Below, piece after piece: positions 1-10,775 of a stretch of 64,000 nucleotides of DNA (position 1 is its first letter; every line of letters begins with the position of its first letter). The translations under genes were made by a program, and so were the position numbers. Where the stretch lies: contig OW799233.1 in NCBI GenBank assembly GCA_941918925.1, forward strand, positions 116,139,833 through 116,203,832. The letters are read 5' to 3'. This DNA comes from Phyto melanocephala (Eukaryota; Arthropoda; Insecta; Diptera; Rhinophoridae). The notes under the pieces were generated by a model that was given only the letters and a program-made list of their open reading frames with translations, made no database searches and was not told the DNA's origin.

Positions 1-120
1 CTTGTGCTTTGTTGTGCATTGTAATAGCGAAGGCAAGGCGAACTGGAAACTGTAGTCGCTTGAAGTTGAAAGGCAAATCGGTGGGAACCATTTGAATGCG
101 TGGAAATAGCCGAAAATAAT
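1..120 (-). pseudogene. Helitron replicase/helicase fragment, cut by the window edge
   Basis: The minus strand reads without a stop as a peptide containing VPTDLPFNFKRLQFPVRLAF followed by AITMHNKAQ. This matches the conserved C-terminal helicase block of Helitron Rep/Hel proteins (Pif1-like motif V/VI region, usually FPVRLAF.MTINKSQGQ). In the family this protein nicks, unwinds and copies the element by rolling circle. Only about 35 residues are visible; the rest lies to the left of the window. On the minus strand the fragment is preceded directly by the 118-bp repeats at 121-360, which are also found in the nonautonomous Helitrons at 37454 and 49765. This looks like an internal deletion joining the 5' repeat part to the helicase tail. 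Confidence 0.7.
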
Positions 121-360
121 AACTAAGTTTTAATGGGTGTAGTACTGCCCACTTTTCTAATCACGAAATTATATTGTCATGCCAATTGAATACGTATTAT
201 AAGTTTCAGAAAAATTGATCTAGTGCAAGTAGCTAAAAATAATAACTTATTTCTTATGGGCGTGGCACTACCCATCTTTCTAATCACGAAATTGTATAAT
301 AATGAAAGTTCAATATGTGTGCAAAGTTTCAGAAAAATCGGTCAAGCCTATATTGATTTA
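121..360 (-). repeat. Two units of the Helitron ~118-bp internal repeat
   Basis: Two diverged copies of a unit with the core GGGCGTGGCACTACCC, then CTAATCACGAAATTGTA, then AATATGTGTGCAAAGTTTCA. The same unit is arrayed about eight times at 37454-38594 and six times at 49765-50641. Orientation is assigned from those elements, whose Helitron termini put the 5' end on the right. Confidence 0.75.
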
Positions 361-370
361 AAGGTCTGCT

Positions 371-1034
371 TTCTTTGAGAATTTGGTAGTTGGTTTTGTT
401 ATTTTGAATCCTGCTTCCGAGCTGCTAATACTTACCGGGAACGTTCCAAGTATGAATAGGTATTACGATGAATCTAAAAATATGTGGCAATCCTTATATT
501 AGGGTACAATGAACTACGAGTTGGTAGTACGACGAATATAAGGAAAATGCGGAGAAACTCGGATGACCTTGCCTTTTTCTACGCCAAAATTACGAACTAT
601 TGTCTACAACGAACAAAGGCAAAAATTCGAGCTAGTTGTTACTACAATACTACTATCGCGCTATGTAACAAGCATCCGTGCTGTTTCAAGTTACACTTTA
701 AAGTACCATACGAACATTCGATTCTTTCATAATACTTTGACTCTTTATATTAAACCTATTATATACTCAATGGGAATTATAAGCACTTCATACCAATTAC
801 GGCACGTGGATAATTTCTTTACGTAACGGCAACCAAATAAATAAAATATTTACCGTAATCTGCCAATCAGTATTATTGTAAAGAACGATCAAAATATTCA
901 CAATATACTCGCCTGGATTCTCGTTTCTACAATTACCCTTTTTTCCATAAAAAGACAAGTCCAGCAGGTCATTATACCAAATTTTGTGAGTTTTGAGAGT
1001 ACATGTTGACTTTGTGCAACCCAGAGAGCTAATA
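371..1034. other. No recognisable feature
   Basis: AT-rich sequence with a few short open frames of under 100 codons. None has a recognisable domain. Nothing can be supported here. Confidence 0.5.
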
Positions 1035-1036
1035 TA

Positions 1037-2111
1037 AGGGGTGTCTCGGAATGCTTTTTTACATTTTAAAATGTCTCCCAAATCTAGTTTTTTCAAACAA
1101 AAACTACATTTTATTGGCGTTATGGAGAAAAATTTCTAAACTTTATTATGCAAAAAACCAAAGTTTCAAATTTTATTTTCTTTTGCAAAATTTTGCACTT
1201 TTTTCTCAACGCTTTGCATTAAACGTTGGACACACGTTTTACCGAAGTGTTTGATAGCTTTTTTCCAAATAAATCCAATTTTTTTTACATTTGCAGAAGC
1301 TTTGAACTTTGTTCTTAGGTGCTGCTTAATTAGAGCCCCAATAGCGTTCAATAGGCCTTAGTTCTGGACGATTAGGTAGATTCATGTTTTTCAGTACAAA
1401 ATTTATTTTGTTGGCCTCATACCACTCAAATTTATCGGAAACTTTAGCGCTTTTATTAGAAACATAAAAACCCTGACCAGGAAGCTCTGAATAGTCAGCC
1501 TTACAATAGGTTTCATCGTCCATTAAAATACATCCATTAAAATTATTTAATTTGTGACGTAGCAACTGTCTTGCTCTTATTCTTGCCGTTTTTGTTCCTT
1601 TTTCGTTTCGGTTTGGAACTTTCTTGACTTTGAATGTTCTTAAATTTTCTTTTTTCTTTATTCGTTCTACAAGCGACTTCGAAATATTTAGATTTCGTGT
1701 GATATCGCGAATGTAAATGTTTGGATTTTGCTTCCAAAGTGCCTTCACCTTTTTAACGATTTGAGGATTCCCAAAACCACGAGGCACTCCACCTTTCTTG
1801 TGTTAATTAGACAAGTCTTTTTTGAATTTAAAAATAATGTTACGGGCAGTCTGCCTGGACGTTTTGCCCGTCGCGCAACTTCAGCGTAAGAAAGTTGTTT
1901 ATTTTCATTATAAATATCCACAATATTTTTCCTCACTTTTTCTCTATTTGACGACATTTTAAATACGGATTAAATAATTTGAATAAACTTATTAACAAAG
2001 TATTGTTGACACTTATAACTATCACAGAGTGGAACAAAAAAAAATAATTAAATAATAATTGTTTGCGTAGTGCCCTGTAAAAAATGTAAAAAAGCATTTC
2101 GAGACACCCCT
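1037..2111 (-). mobile_element. Tc1/mariner DD37E-type transposon, copy 1
   Basis: Complete 1075-bp element. The left terminal repeat begins AGGGGTGTCTCGGAATGC and the right end is its reverse complement for about 31 bp with one mismatch. It is flanked by TA at 1035-1036 and 2112-2113, the target duplication of this superfamily. It carries a broken transposase on the minus strand. It is about 210 bp shorter than the related copy at 27734-29020, because the middle of the gene is missing. Probably immobile unless a related transposase acts on its intact ends. Confidence 0.9.
1326..1957 (-). pseudogene. DD37E-type transposase, frameshifted and internally deleted
   Basis: In the family this enzyme cuts and pastes the element by binding the terminal repeats. 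The N-terminal helix-turn-helix piece (from 1957, MSSNREKVRKNIVDIYNENK) leaves frame after AEVARRAK. A second frame from 1787 continues with NPQIVKKVKALWKQNPN and a second HTH (NLNISKSLVERIKK). It then has the first catalytic block MDDETYCKADYSELPGQGFY (about residues 89-108 of that frame), and ends LPNRPELRPIERYWG with the final Glu. The stretch carrying the second Asp (WPDLASCHYS in the copy at 28 kb) is missing: KVSDKF joins straight to EWYEANK. In the other copy the second Asp and final Glu are separated by 37 residues, the basis for calling DD37E (ITmD37E/TRT type). Not functional. Confidence 0.85.
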
Positions 2112-2113
2112 TA

Positions 2114-4007
2114 TTTCGAAAATAGTCTTATGTTTCTTATAATATAAAACAGTGTTTCGCCGTATAAAACTGTTTTGATTAACATTTGAGTGTTTTACAG
2201 ATTCAAAGTGTTTTTTTTTTAAATTTTGACTTCTTTTAATAAAGATTTTGATACTTTTGTTCGATAATTTTAACGCTGTATCTTTGTAACTTGAGGTATT
2301 TTGGTCAATTTATTTGCTTTAACTCATGGAAAATGCGATAAAATGTGCAGAATTGTGTATCAGCCACTTGGCGGATATCATTTTCTTTACTTTTCATAAA
2401 AGATTTAAAGATTTTCAAAATAATTTTTTATTGTAAAGATATTCAAAAACAAAGCTGTAAAATTAAATTTGTGCCACTCTGTATTACTTTCAGACACGCA
2501 TACACATGCACACAATCACTTTTAAATTAAAAACCCCTCAAATTAGCCATCTAATGAGCACTGCGTACATTAGCCTAAACATACTTTAAGCCCCTTAAGT
2601 AATTAAAAATAATCACATTAATACTTGGCAAGATAGTTTCACTTTTATACAACTAATCTGAATTTTATGACTCATAATCCTTTACGAAATATTAAATAAT
2701 CCTCTCAACATTTAATTTTATAATCGCCACATAAAGAAATTTCCATAATAACCAAAAATATCTTAACGACCACAATCTCTAATTAGAAACAATTTAACAA
2801 ACATCAAAACACACTAAATTCGCGTCCGCAAATAATTTCCCTCGTAAGTTGATAGACAGGCGCATCAAAAAATCAACAGCAATGGAAAAATGTAAATAGC
2901 AACCCTGCTACCGGTGTTACGTTGAACTCGTTGTGTGATGAAGATGAGCAAAGATTTGGCGGGTTAATAAATGTTGATGACTAGAATAATAGGGGAGGGG
3001 ACAGAAACGTAAGAGCATTTCAGCATTGACATCTTAAATGTTTTAGATTTTTAACTAAATGACAATGAGACATCAAAACATCAAACGCTCACAAAAATGT
3101 CATCAAATTCACTGAATATGCAGTTAAAATGTAAAAATGGGTGTATCTTTGTATAAGTAGTATTAGTGTTGTTATCCTATTGTGTTTTCAAAGGACGAAT
3201 TGTAATAACAATAACATAAAAGTAATGACAACAACAATATACAAAAAATAAAATAAACAGTTACCTAATTTAAATGGCAACACCAAGACCAACACAACAA
3301 TATCACAATAGTAATAAGGTATTAGCAACAACATCTATAACAATAGAATAGCTTTGACATCAGTTAGAAAGTGTAACAAATACTATTGTACGAACGGGAA
3401 TTCACAAACAAAAAACTTAGAGCAGTGCAGGCTATAAAGATAGAAATATTATCTGGATTCATCTTTGAGTCAAACTCATTATTTGATTGTTGATGCTGTT
3501 TGTTATTGTTAGTCCTTTGTCTATTATTCGCAGTATTTCGTATTACGATTCACTCATAGACTCGTAGCTGTCTATGTGTCGTTTTCGTCATTGTTGCTCC
3601 TCAGGGAATGTCAAACAAATGACAGTTGATTAGACAAGAATCTAAGCGAATGTTGAACCAAAAATAAAAAGGAAGCAACAAAATAAAATATAAAGGAATT
3701 ATACACACACACACACAAATACATACAAACAGAGAACTTGATATTAGTGAATTTGGAAGAGAGAAGCATCACTCTGGAAAATTGTAAAATTATGCAATTT
3801 CGCACAGTAAAAACTTTACAGATTAAATACTTGAGATAAACAAACATTAACGTAAACACAATGTTTCATAGAGTAAAAGGATAATTGGTGAAGGGAAAGA
3901 TGTAATTTCGTGCAAGCTAAAATTGTTGTTATTAAAGGGTAAAGCATTTATACTTTCTCCATTCACTTGACAAGAGTGTTTTAGCAAACTGTGGATTATA
4001 AATCTAG
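2114..4007. other. Long non-coding AT-rich stretch
   Basis: No coding frame with a recognisable domain on either strand. It contains a short (CA)n run near 3704-3719 and many CAACAA-rich segments typical of fly intronic or intergenic DNA. I cannot assign a regulatory function. Confidence 0.5.
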
Positions 4008-4017
4008 TTCCTAGTTG

Positions 4018-4217
4018 GGTGCCCCGGTGGACAAGTCAGTAGTGTGCTGGTCTGCCAGTTTGGGGGTTGCGGGTTCGATTCCCGCCAAAGACTCTGGACT
4101 AAACTGCTTCTCTTCTCTCTTTTCTATTCTATTATTACTTTTCTATTTAGGTATCACAATGGGATCATTATAATGGACCCAAGTGAGCTGCACAACAGCT
4201 GCCTGTTCTACCTAAAC
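4018..4217 (+). mobile_element. tRNA-derived SINE, subfamily A, full length
   Basis: The head resembles a tRNA gene with pol III boxes: an A-box-like AGTCAGTAGTGTGCTGG and a B box GGTTCGATTCCCGCC. A pyrimidine-rich body and a tail TGCCTGTTCTACCTAAAC follow. A perfect 10-bp direct repeat, TTCCTAGTTG, lies at 4008-4017 and 4218-4227, the target duplication of a retroposed copy. This shows insertion by target-primed reverse transcription. It has no coding capacity, so it must have borrowed LINE enzymes. Other copies are at 5105, 56624 and 63376. Confidence 0.9.
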
Positions 4218-4227
4218 TTCCTAGTTG

Positions 4228-5094
4228 TAATAACAAGTGCTCACTCAAGTTTTTGCTCTCAACCAATACAAGGACTTTAGGGTACATTTTGTTACAATCA
4301 TTTGTTTATTTCTTGACTCAAAGGGTATTCAAATGAAGCTGCTGCTTTTATTATTAAAATCGTAGTTGTAGCATGAAATGTATAAAAAGGGATTACTACA
4401 AACATTATTTTTTTCCTTCTCAGAAACTTGCTCTCTAACACACTCACAAAACACAAAAGCTAAATAGATTTTGGCTTCAAGATAAGAAACACATTACAAA
4501 CTGTTATTTTTGTCAAGAAATGTTTTGTTGCTACACTCCATACCCATCCCTGTTGGAATCTACTTTAGCCTTTAGCTGTTTAATACGATTTAAGTTAAAT
4601 TTTTATACCTTTATTTATTGTATATTAGTGGTAGTGTCATTGTTTTTTGATGTCTTTTGTTATCCAGTTAAATTAACTATAAAATTGGTCATAACATGTA
4701 GTCGTCAACATCAACAGCGCCATCATCATCATCATCATCATTGCCATGAACATTTAGGTAGACCTCATAATCGTCAATGTAGTGTCAATTACTTTTTTTG
4801 GCTGTGCTAGTGCGTGTGTGTCGATTCAATTGTTTGATCCTAATTTTACGGTGTAAAATGATCATAAAAAATGCAATGCAATTGAAATAAATAATAAAAT
4901 TTGCATATAATTTTATAAATAAAACAGAACATTTAAATAAATAAATTACAAAAAATCAAACCAAAAAGGCGTTGACTTGATTGTTATGGACTTTTCATTT
5001 ACTTAATGAATAGTAATCGCGGTTTTAAGTCAAAAAACATGGTGACCTCTTCACTCCGCTTTTCCAGAAATGACATAATTTATTTCAGTTCCAA
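4228..5094. other. Non-coding stretch with a CAT microsatellite
   Basis: AT-rich, with no recognisable coding sequence. The only structured feature is a CAT trinucleotide run at 4721-4742. It lies in a 96-codon open frame with no other similarity, which I regard as chance. Confidence 0.5.
4721..4742 (+). repeat. (CAT)7 microsatellite
   Basis: About seven uninterrupted CAT units, then TGCCATGAACAT. Simple sequence repeat. Confidence 0.95.
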
Positions 5095-5104
5095 TAAAGT
5101 CTTT

Positions 5105-5245
5105 CCGCCAGAGACTCTGGACTTGTCTGCTTCTGTTCTCGCTTTTCTATTCTATTCTTACTTTTCTATTCAGGTATTACAAAGGGATCAATATAATGGA
5201 CCCAAGTGATCTGCACAACAGCTGCCTGTTCTACCTAACCTAACC
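5105..5245 (+). mobile_element. SINE subfamily A, 5'-truncated copy
   Basis: Starts inside the end of the B box (CCGCCAGAGACTCTGGAC), so the tRNA-like promoter is absent. The body and tail match the copy at 4018 and end TGTTCTACCTAACCTAACC. A 10-bp direct repeat TAAAGTCTTT lies at 5095-5104 and 5246-5255. The intact duplication shows the truncation happened during insertion, as is usual with L1-type target-primed reverse transcription, not by later deletion. Confidence 0.9.
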
Positions 5246-5255
5246 TAAAGTCTTT

Positions 5256-5762
5256 TACGGTACACTTATCATTTTTGTTATTGGTAAAAAGAGCAATCAT
5301 AGCCTTAGAATGAAAGGAAAGCGATATTCTTAAAGTAATAAAAACTTTTATTTAAGGAATCTTTAGCTGGAGGGAATTTGAGATAACAGCAATTGAGTGC
5401 AAAATTTTAATGAAAATAATAACGAATTGGATCTGGCAAAATAGTCGGCGGACTGCGAACTAAAAATTGCATTAGAAGATACAAATAAGCAAGTTATAGG
5501 ACTCTATATAAGTCATTAAGGCAAATTTTCCATGACACTATAGTATGGAGTTCAAATAAAAACATAAAAGAAATCGATCTAGAAAAACATGGAGATCAAA
5601 TCGTTTAACGAGATATGTTAGTTACTTTTTTTATTCCCAGTGCCTTTGTTGATTAGTGCTAAAACGAGTACTTAAGAAGGTGAAGATGCTCATCATTTTT
5701 TATCAATTTCTTTAGGGATATTCTAACAAAACGAATTTTCATAGCTCTGAACAAATGAATTA
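5256..5762. other. No recognisable feature
   Basis: AT-rich, no coding signal or repeat family that I recognise. Ends where the left arm of the palindrome begins. Confidence 0.5.
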
Positions 5763-8206
5763 AAACAAGTAAGAGCACTATATTCGGCTGTGCCGAATCT
5801 TTTATACCCACCACCAATTTTTGTGTACATTTAAAGCACAATATTTATTATATTGTTAATCGCTATAGAATAATCTCTTTATAATAAAATATGTATCACT
5901 TCTTTGTAGAGGGTGGTTAAATTTGAAGGGCCCATGTTTAAGGTGAACCACATCTAAACTTCAACTTTTTTCTTGTATTTCATTTGACATTTCTCAATCT
6001 CAGACTAACTCAATTTGAACCGTGGGAAGATACGCAATCGAGCAGCGCTTTTAAATATTAAAGATTTTTATAAAAATGGGCGTTCAAATCAAAATGCATT
6101 TCGTGCAGTTCGTGATTATTTTGGTCAACATAATCGTTCGAATTCGTCCACAATCGTGAGAATTGTAAAAAATATTTAAATTTCTGCAAAGCAGGTCTGT
6201 ATGAAATGTGAAAACATCTGTGAATGCCATCTTAGTTCGTTTAATGGGAAACATTGCTGTTTTTCACTATAACGTGGCAAAAGAGCAAGCAACCTCGACT
6301 CATCATCGTGCCCAACAATTGAGCATCAACAGTGTCATTGAAAATATGGACTATCGGATCGAAGTGTGCCGCCTAGGTTGAGGGGCCATTTGCCCGATAT
6401 TTTGTTCCATACATAATTGAAGCATACAAATATTATCATTATAAAAATAAATGATAATAATTTCATAATAATTTTATTCAGAATCAACATAGTCCCTTAA
6501 AATTAAACCACCCATTATAACTTCGGTATGCTAGTAAAATGTTTTCGTAAATTTAGTCTTTCACTGAAAGTGGCCGTTAAAATACGCGTGACAATAAAGT
6601 TTCTGCTAATAAACATAACTTAGATATTTCAATATAGTCCTTTAGTTTTCCAAAATCTTTATTCATAGAGAATTTACATGAATTTAAGAGGAAGAAAGTG
6701 AATTTAAGGTTAAATTTTAAGGGCCACAGGGTGATTTAAAATATACATTCTCTGCATTTTTCTAAAACGGGAAATTTATTAGTAAGATTTTGATTTTTAA
6801 ACTTCTATAACATTTTGCTTTTAAAAGATTTTCAAACGAAATAAGTTTTGTATAATTTTAAAATTTGTTAGCCATTAGTACATGAAAATAAATTGCTTAT
6901 AATGTTCAGAGATAATTTTTTTTTACTTAGGTCAAAATTTTCCTAAATTCCCATTTTTAATAGAGCATAACTTCAGGAGAACATAAGCATAAGTTGTTAG
7001 CATGCCATCTAGTAGTTGCTAGTAGAGTCATCTATCTTATCATCTTTATCTTATATTTAGCTACAGTACAATAAATGGCGCAGTGTAAGATGAATAAATG
7101 CTAATATATATGACTAATATATTTTTATAAACATTTAAGAAAAAAAGTTTGCGTGGCACATCTATTTTCCGTTATAACGAAGACTTTGACCAAAAAGCCA
7201 TGTTTGCAAAATTTCAGAATCGTACATATAGTTTTGTCAGTTTTATTACGTTTTAAATTTGAAATATACACTGTGCGGTATAAATATTCGTACATTTTTA
7301 TCTATAACTCTTTTCCTAATTCATAGATTTAAGCGATTTTCAGGGAAAAATATTCTTTTGACTCGATAAATATATATTCGAAGTTTCATGACTACGTTTA
7401 TGCGTCTGGACACAATTCAAAAGTGAAAGTGGGCGTTATAATAGGCGTGTCAAAGTTATTTTTGCGAATGAGTACAACTGAGGTGTTTCAACAAAGCCCT
7501 TTATTATTCCAAAATTTTTATTAATAGAGAAATTATATGAATTTTAGTTAAAACGTTATATGGGAGGTGGGCGTAAAAGTGGGCGTGGCACATTGATTTG
7601 CCGTTACAATAAAGCGTGTCACCAAAAAGCAAAGTGTTCAACCTTTCAGAGTCGTACATCCAATTTTGTTGCTTTTATGACGTTTTTGTTTTTAAATATA
7701 CCGAAAAATACACTGTGCAGTATAAATTTTCGTACATTTTGATCGATAACCCCTCTTCTAATGCATAGATTTAGACAATTTTCGGGGAAAACTATTGCCT
7801 TTTCCCAGGAAATATATACTCGAAGTTTCATGAGTCTACGTTAAGGCGTTTGGACACAATTCCATTTTATTCGATGTTCGAAGGACACGGTTTTTTCGAC
7901 CTACTCTTGCTTTTCGAGCTATAACTCACTTCCTAATATTCCGACTTAGCCCATTTTCAATACCAAAGAAACCTTGTCTATACGAAAGATTCTGGCAAAA
8001 TTTGAGCCCCCTAGCTTTTTCGGTGCGACCTCTATCGTGCTTTCAACAGACGGACAGACGGACGGACATAGCTAGATCGTCATAAAATCAAACCCCGATT
8101 CAGAATATGTATACTTTATGGGGTCTAAAATGGATATTTCGATGTGTTACAAACGGAATGACAAAATGAATATACCCCCACCATTTTTTTGGTGGCGGGT
8201 ATAAAA
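5763..8206 (-). mobile_element. INE-1/DINE-1-like (Helentron-type) element, left arm of palindrome
   Basis: Reverse-oriented copy. Its 3' end is at the left, CAAGTAAGAGCACTATATTC and then the hairpin TTCGGCTGTGCCGAA. Its 5' end is at the right, a hairpin formed by ATACCCCCACCATTTTTTTG and GTGGCGGGTATA. Near the 5' end is the GACAGACGGACGGACATAGC block and ACCCCATAAAGTATA-type sequence typical of fly INE-1 elements. In that family these are nonautonomous Helitron relatives. A MITE sits at 5909-6515. A block of about 200 bp beginning TACACTGTGC is present twice (about 7268 and 7708), so the interior differs from the right arm. No coding capacity. Confidence 0.8.
5909..6515 (+). mobile_element. 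Mariner-type MITE nested in the left arm
   Basis: Inverted ends (GAGGGTGGTTAAATTTGAAG and CTTAAAATTAAACCACCCAT) with TA at 5907-5908 and 6516-6517. The host flanks TTTCTTTG/TAACTTCG equal the uninterrupted empty site at 32826-32842 read in reverse. The interior keeps part of a transposase HTH on the plus strand (KDFYKNGRSNQNAFRAVRDY, then QHNRSNSSTIVRIVKN). A piece like the linker between HTHs (THHRAQQLSINSVIEN) also remains. It is therefore a decayed derivative of a mariner-type element of the same kind as the remnants at 29, 52 and 61 kb. Confidence 0.85.
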
Positions 8207-8633
8207 ACATTGGTAAAAGACACGTGTTTCGATATTTCAAAAACCTACATCTAAGTCCAATTTATGGGAGGTTACAGTTGACCCCCTTTTACACTATTCT
8301 GAATCGCCATATCGAACTTTATTCAAAAGACCAAATAAAGCACTTAAAATGGGGAAATAATTTTTTGGAATAATCCATAAAAATATTTGCCAAAAATCAT
8401 CTTTCCAGTAAATAAAAATTAGCTTTCAGGAGCACTAAAGGCTGGTGGAAGCAATACGCTACTTCTTTTAATACTAGATCAAAACGTTAAAAAACTTACC
8501 CCGCATAGTAGTTTTTATTCTATTTAAAGTATAATACTTCATAAAGCCGACAAAATTAGATGTACGATTTTGTAATTTTGCACGTATAGGTTCCTATTAT
8601 TATTAGAATGGAAAATAAAATTATTGATTACGC
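8207..8633. other. Spacer between the two inverted INE-1-like arms
   Basis: About 430 bp of unique-looking sequence separating the 5' ends of the two inverted elements. Part of it (GACAAAATTAGATGTACGATT near 8550) matches the interior of INE-1-like copies, for example near 23020. The spacer therefore contains a further scrap of the same family. Confidence 0.6.
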
Positions 8634-9272
8634 TTTTTATACCCGCCACTAAAAAAATGGTGGGGGTATATTCATTTTGTCATTCCGTTTGTAACACATC
8701 AAAATATCCATTTTAGACCCCATAAAGTATACATATTCTGAATCAGGGTTTGATTTGATGACGATCTAGCAATGTCCGTCCGTCTGTCCGTCTGTTGAAA
8801 GCACGATAGAGGTCGCACCGAAAAAGCTAGGGGGCTCAAATTTTGCCAGAATCTTTCTTATAGACAAGGTTTGTTTGGTATCAAAAATGGGCTAAATCGG
8901 AATATTAGGAACAGAGTTATAGCTCGAAAAGCAAGAGTAGGTCGAAAAAACCGTGTCCTTCGAACATCGAATAAAATGGAATTATGTCCAAACGCATTAA
9001 CGTAGACTCATGAAACTTCGAATATATATTTCCTAAGCAAAAACAATATTTTTCCCCGAAAATTATCTAAATCTATGCATTAGGAGAGGAGTTATCGATC
9101 AAAATCTACGAAAATTTATACCGCACAGTGTATTTTTCGGTATATTTAAAAACAAAATAGTCATAAATGCAACAAAATTGGATGTAGGACTCTGAAATTT
9201 TGCACACTCTGCTTTTTGGTAAGTGGCTTTTTTGTGACGGAAAATCAATGTGCCACGCCCACTTTTACGCCC

Positions 9273-10020
9273 ACCTCCCATATAACGTTTTAACTAAAAT
9301 TCATATAATTTCTCTATTAATAAAGATTTTGGAATAAAAAAGGGCTATATTGAAACACCTAAGCTGTGCTCATTCGCAAAAATAACTTTGACACGCCTAC
9401 TATAACGCCCACTTTTCACGTTATCTACCGTTAATGAAATTTAAAAGCTCATTAAACCGCTAAAATTAGAGGTATGATGATAAAATTTGCTACGTCTATC
9501 CCCATAGGCAATATCATTACTGTGCCAGAAAATTAAGGTGGCACGCCCACTTTTACGTCTACCTCCAATATAACGTTTTACCTAAAATTCATATAATTTC
9601 TCTATTAATAAAGATTTTGGAATAATAAAGGGCTATATTGAAACACCTAAGTTGTACTCATTCGCAAAAACAACTTTGACACGCCTACTATAACGCCCAC
9701 TTTTCACGTTATCTACCGTTAATGAAATTTTAAAGCTCATAAAACCGCCAAAATTAGAGGTATGATGAACAAATTTTCTACGAATATCCTTCTATTCTAT
9801 GTGATTGTTGTGTAAAAAAGTTAGGTGACACGCCCACTTAAACGCCTACCTCCCATATAACGGTTTATCTTAAATTCATGTAATTTCTCTATTAATAAAG
9901 TTTTTGGGAAAATAAAGGACTATATTGAAATATCTAAGTTGTATTTATTAGCAGAAACTTTATTGACATGCCTACTTTAACGCCCACTTTCATTGAAAGA
10001 CTACTTTTACAAAAGCATTT
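9273..10020 (+). repeat. ~288-bp direct repeats inside INE-1-like element
   Basis: The phrase ACCTCCCATATAACG and the following sequence (ATTCATATAATTTCTCTATT, then a variant of GACACGCCTACTATAACGCC) recur at 9273, 9561 and 9848, with spacings of 288 and 287 bp. The third unit is partial. The copies at 22491 and 42160 carry two such units, so unit number varies between copies. Confidence 0.85.
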
Positions 10021-10041
10021 TAGTAGCATATCGAAGTTATA

Positions 10042-10629
10042 AAGGGTGGTTAAATTTTATGTTGAATTTAAATAAAACAAATTATTTAAGATATTATTAT
10101 TTCTTTTTGTAATTATAATATTTGTATGGTTCAATTATGTATTTAACAAAATATCGGCCAAATGCCCCCCCCATCCTTGGCGCCACTCCTCTATCTGATG
10201 GCCCAAATTTTCAATGACAATGTTGATGCTCAATTGCTGGGCATGATGATGAGTCGAGGTTGACTGCTCTTTTGCCACACTATGGTTCCAATGCAACGAA
10301 TTAAGAAGGCATTCACAGATTTTTCAACATTTTATAGAGACGTGTTTTGCAGAAATTTAAATATTTTGTACAATTCTCCCGATTGTGGACGAATTTGAAC
10401 TATTATGTTGATCAAAAGAATTACGAACTGCACAAAATGCATTTTGATTTAAACGCCCATTTTTATAAAAAACCTGAATAACTTTAAAGCGTTGCTCATT
10501 TGTGTATCTTTCCACGGATCAAATTGAGTAAGTTTGAGATTGAGAAATGTCAAGTGAAATGCAGAAAACAAATTTAAAGACTAGGTGCAGTTCACCTTCA
10601 ACATGGGTCCTTAAAATTTAACCACCCTC
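10042..10629 (-). mobile_element. Mariner-type MITE nested in the right arm
   Basis: Ends AAGGGTGGTTAAATTTTATG and CCTTAAAATTTAACCACCCTC with TA at 10040-10041 and 10630-10631. It sits at the same position in the host element as the MITEs at 5909, 23600 and 43240. That means it inserted once and was then carried along when the host element multiplied. Confidence 0.85.
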
Positions 10630-10775
10630 TACAAAGAAAGTGATACATATTTTATTGAAAAAAGATTATTCCATAGCGATTAACAATATAATAAATATTG
10701 TGCTTTAAATGTACACAAAATAGGTGGTGGGTATAAAAGATTCGGCACAGCCGAATATAGTACTCTTACTTGTTT

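Larger units (their letters stand above)
8634..10775 (+). mobile_element. INE-1/DINE-1-like element, right arm of palindrome
   Basis: Forward copy starting TTTTTATACCCGCCACTAAA with the 5' hairpin to TGGTGGGGGTATA, then the TGTCCGTCCGTCTGTCC block. It ends GGTGGTGGGTATAAAAGATT, the hairpin TTCGGCACAGCCGAA and CTCTTACTTGTTT. The centre has direct repeats of about 288 bp. A mariner-type MITE lies at 10042-10629. Central tandem repeats, a 5' short inverted repeat and a 3' hairpin fit Helentron-associated elements. There is no coding frame. It is reverse-complementary to most of 5763-8206 but with a different repeat content. Confidence 0.85.

Noticed and set aside
4018..4090. Candidate functional tRNA gene
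   Set aside because: It has A- and B-box-like motifs, but no cloverleaf with a paired acceptor stem that I can fold. It recurs in four places with long tails and target duplications, so it is a SINE head.
5232..5248. CCTAACCTAA resembling telomeric repeats
   Set aside because: Only two to three units, located exactly at the 3' ends of retroelements before the target duplication. It is a retroelement tail; flies of this group do not use simple telomerase repeats.
7560..7742. 60-codon frame MGGGRKSGRGT, also present reversed at 9099-9281
   Set aside because: The duplication reflects the two inverted INE-1-like arms. The sequence is repeat DNA, and other copies have stops and shifts here.
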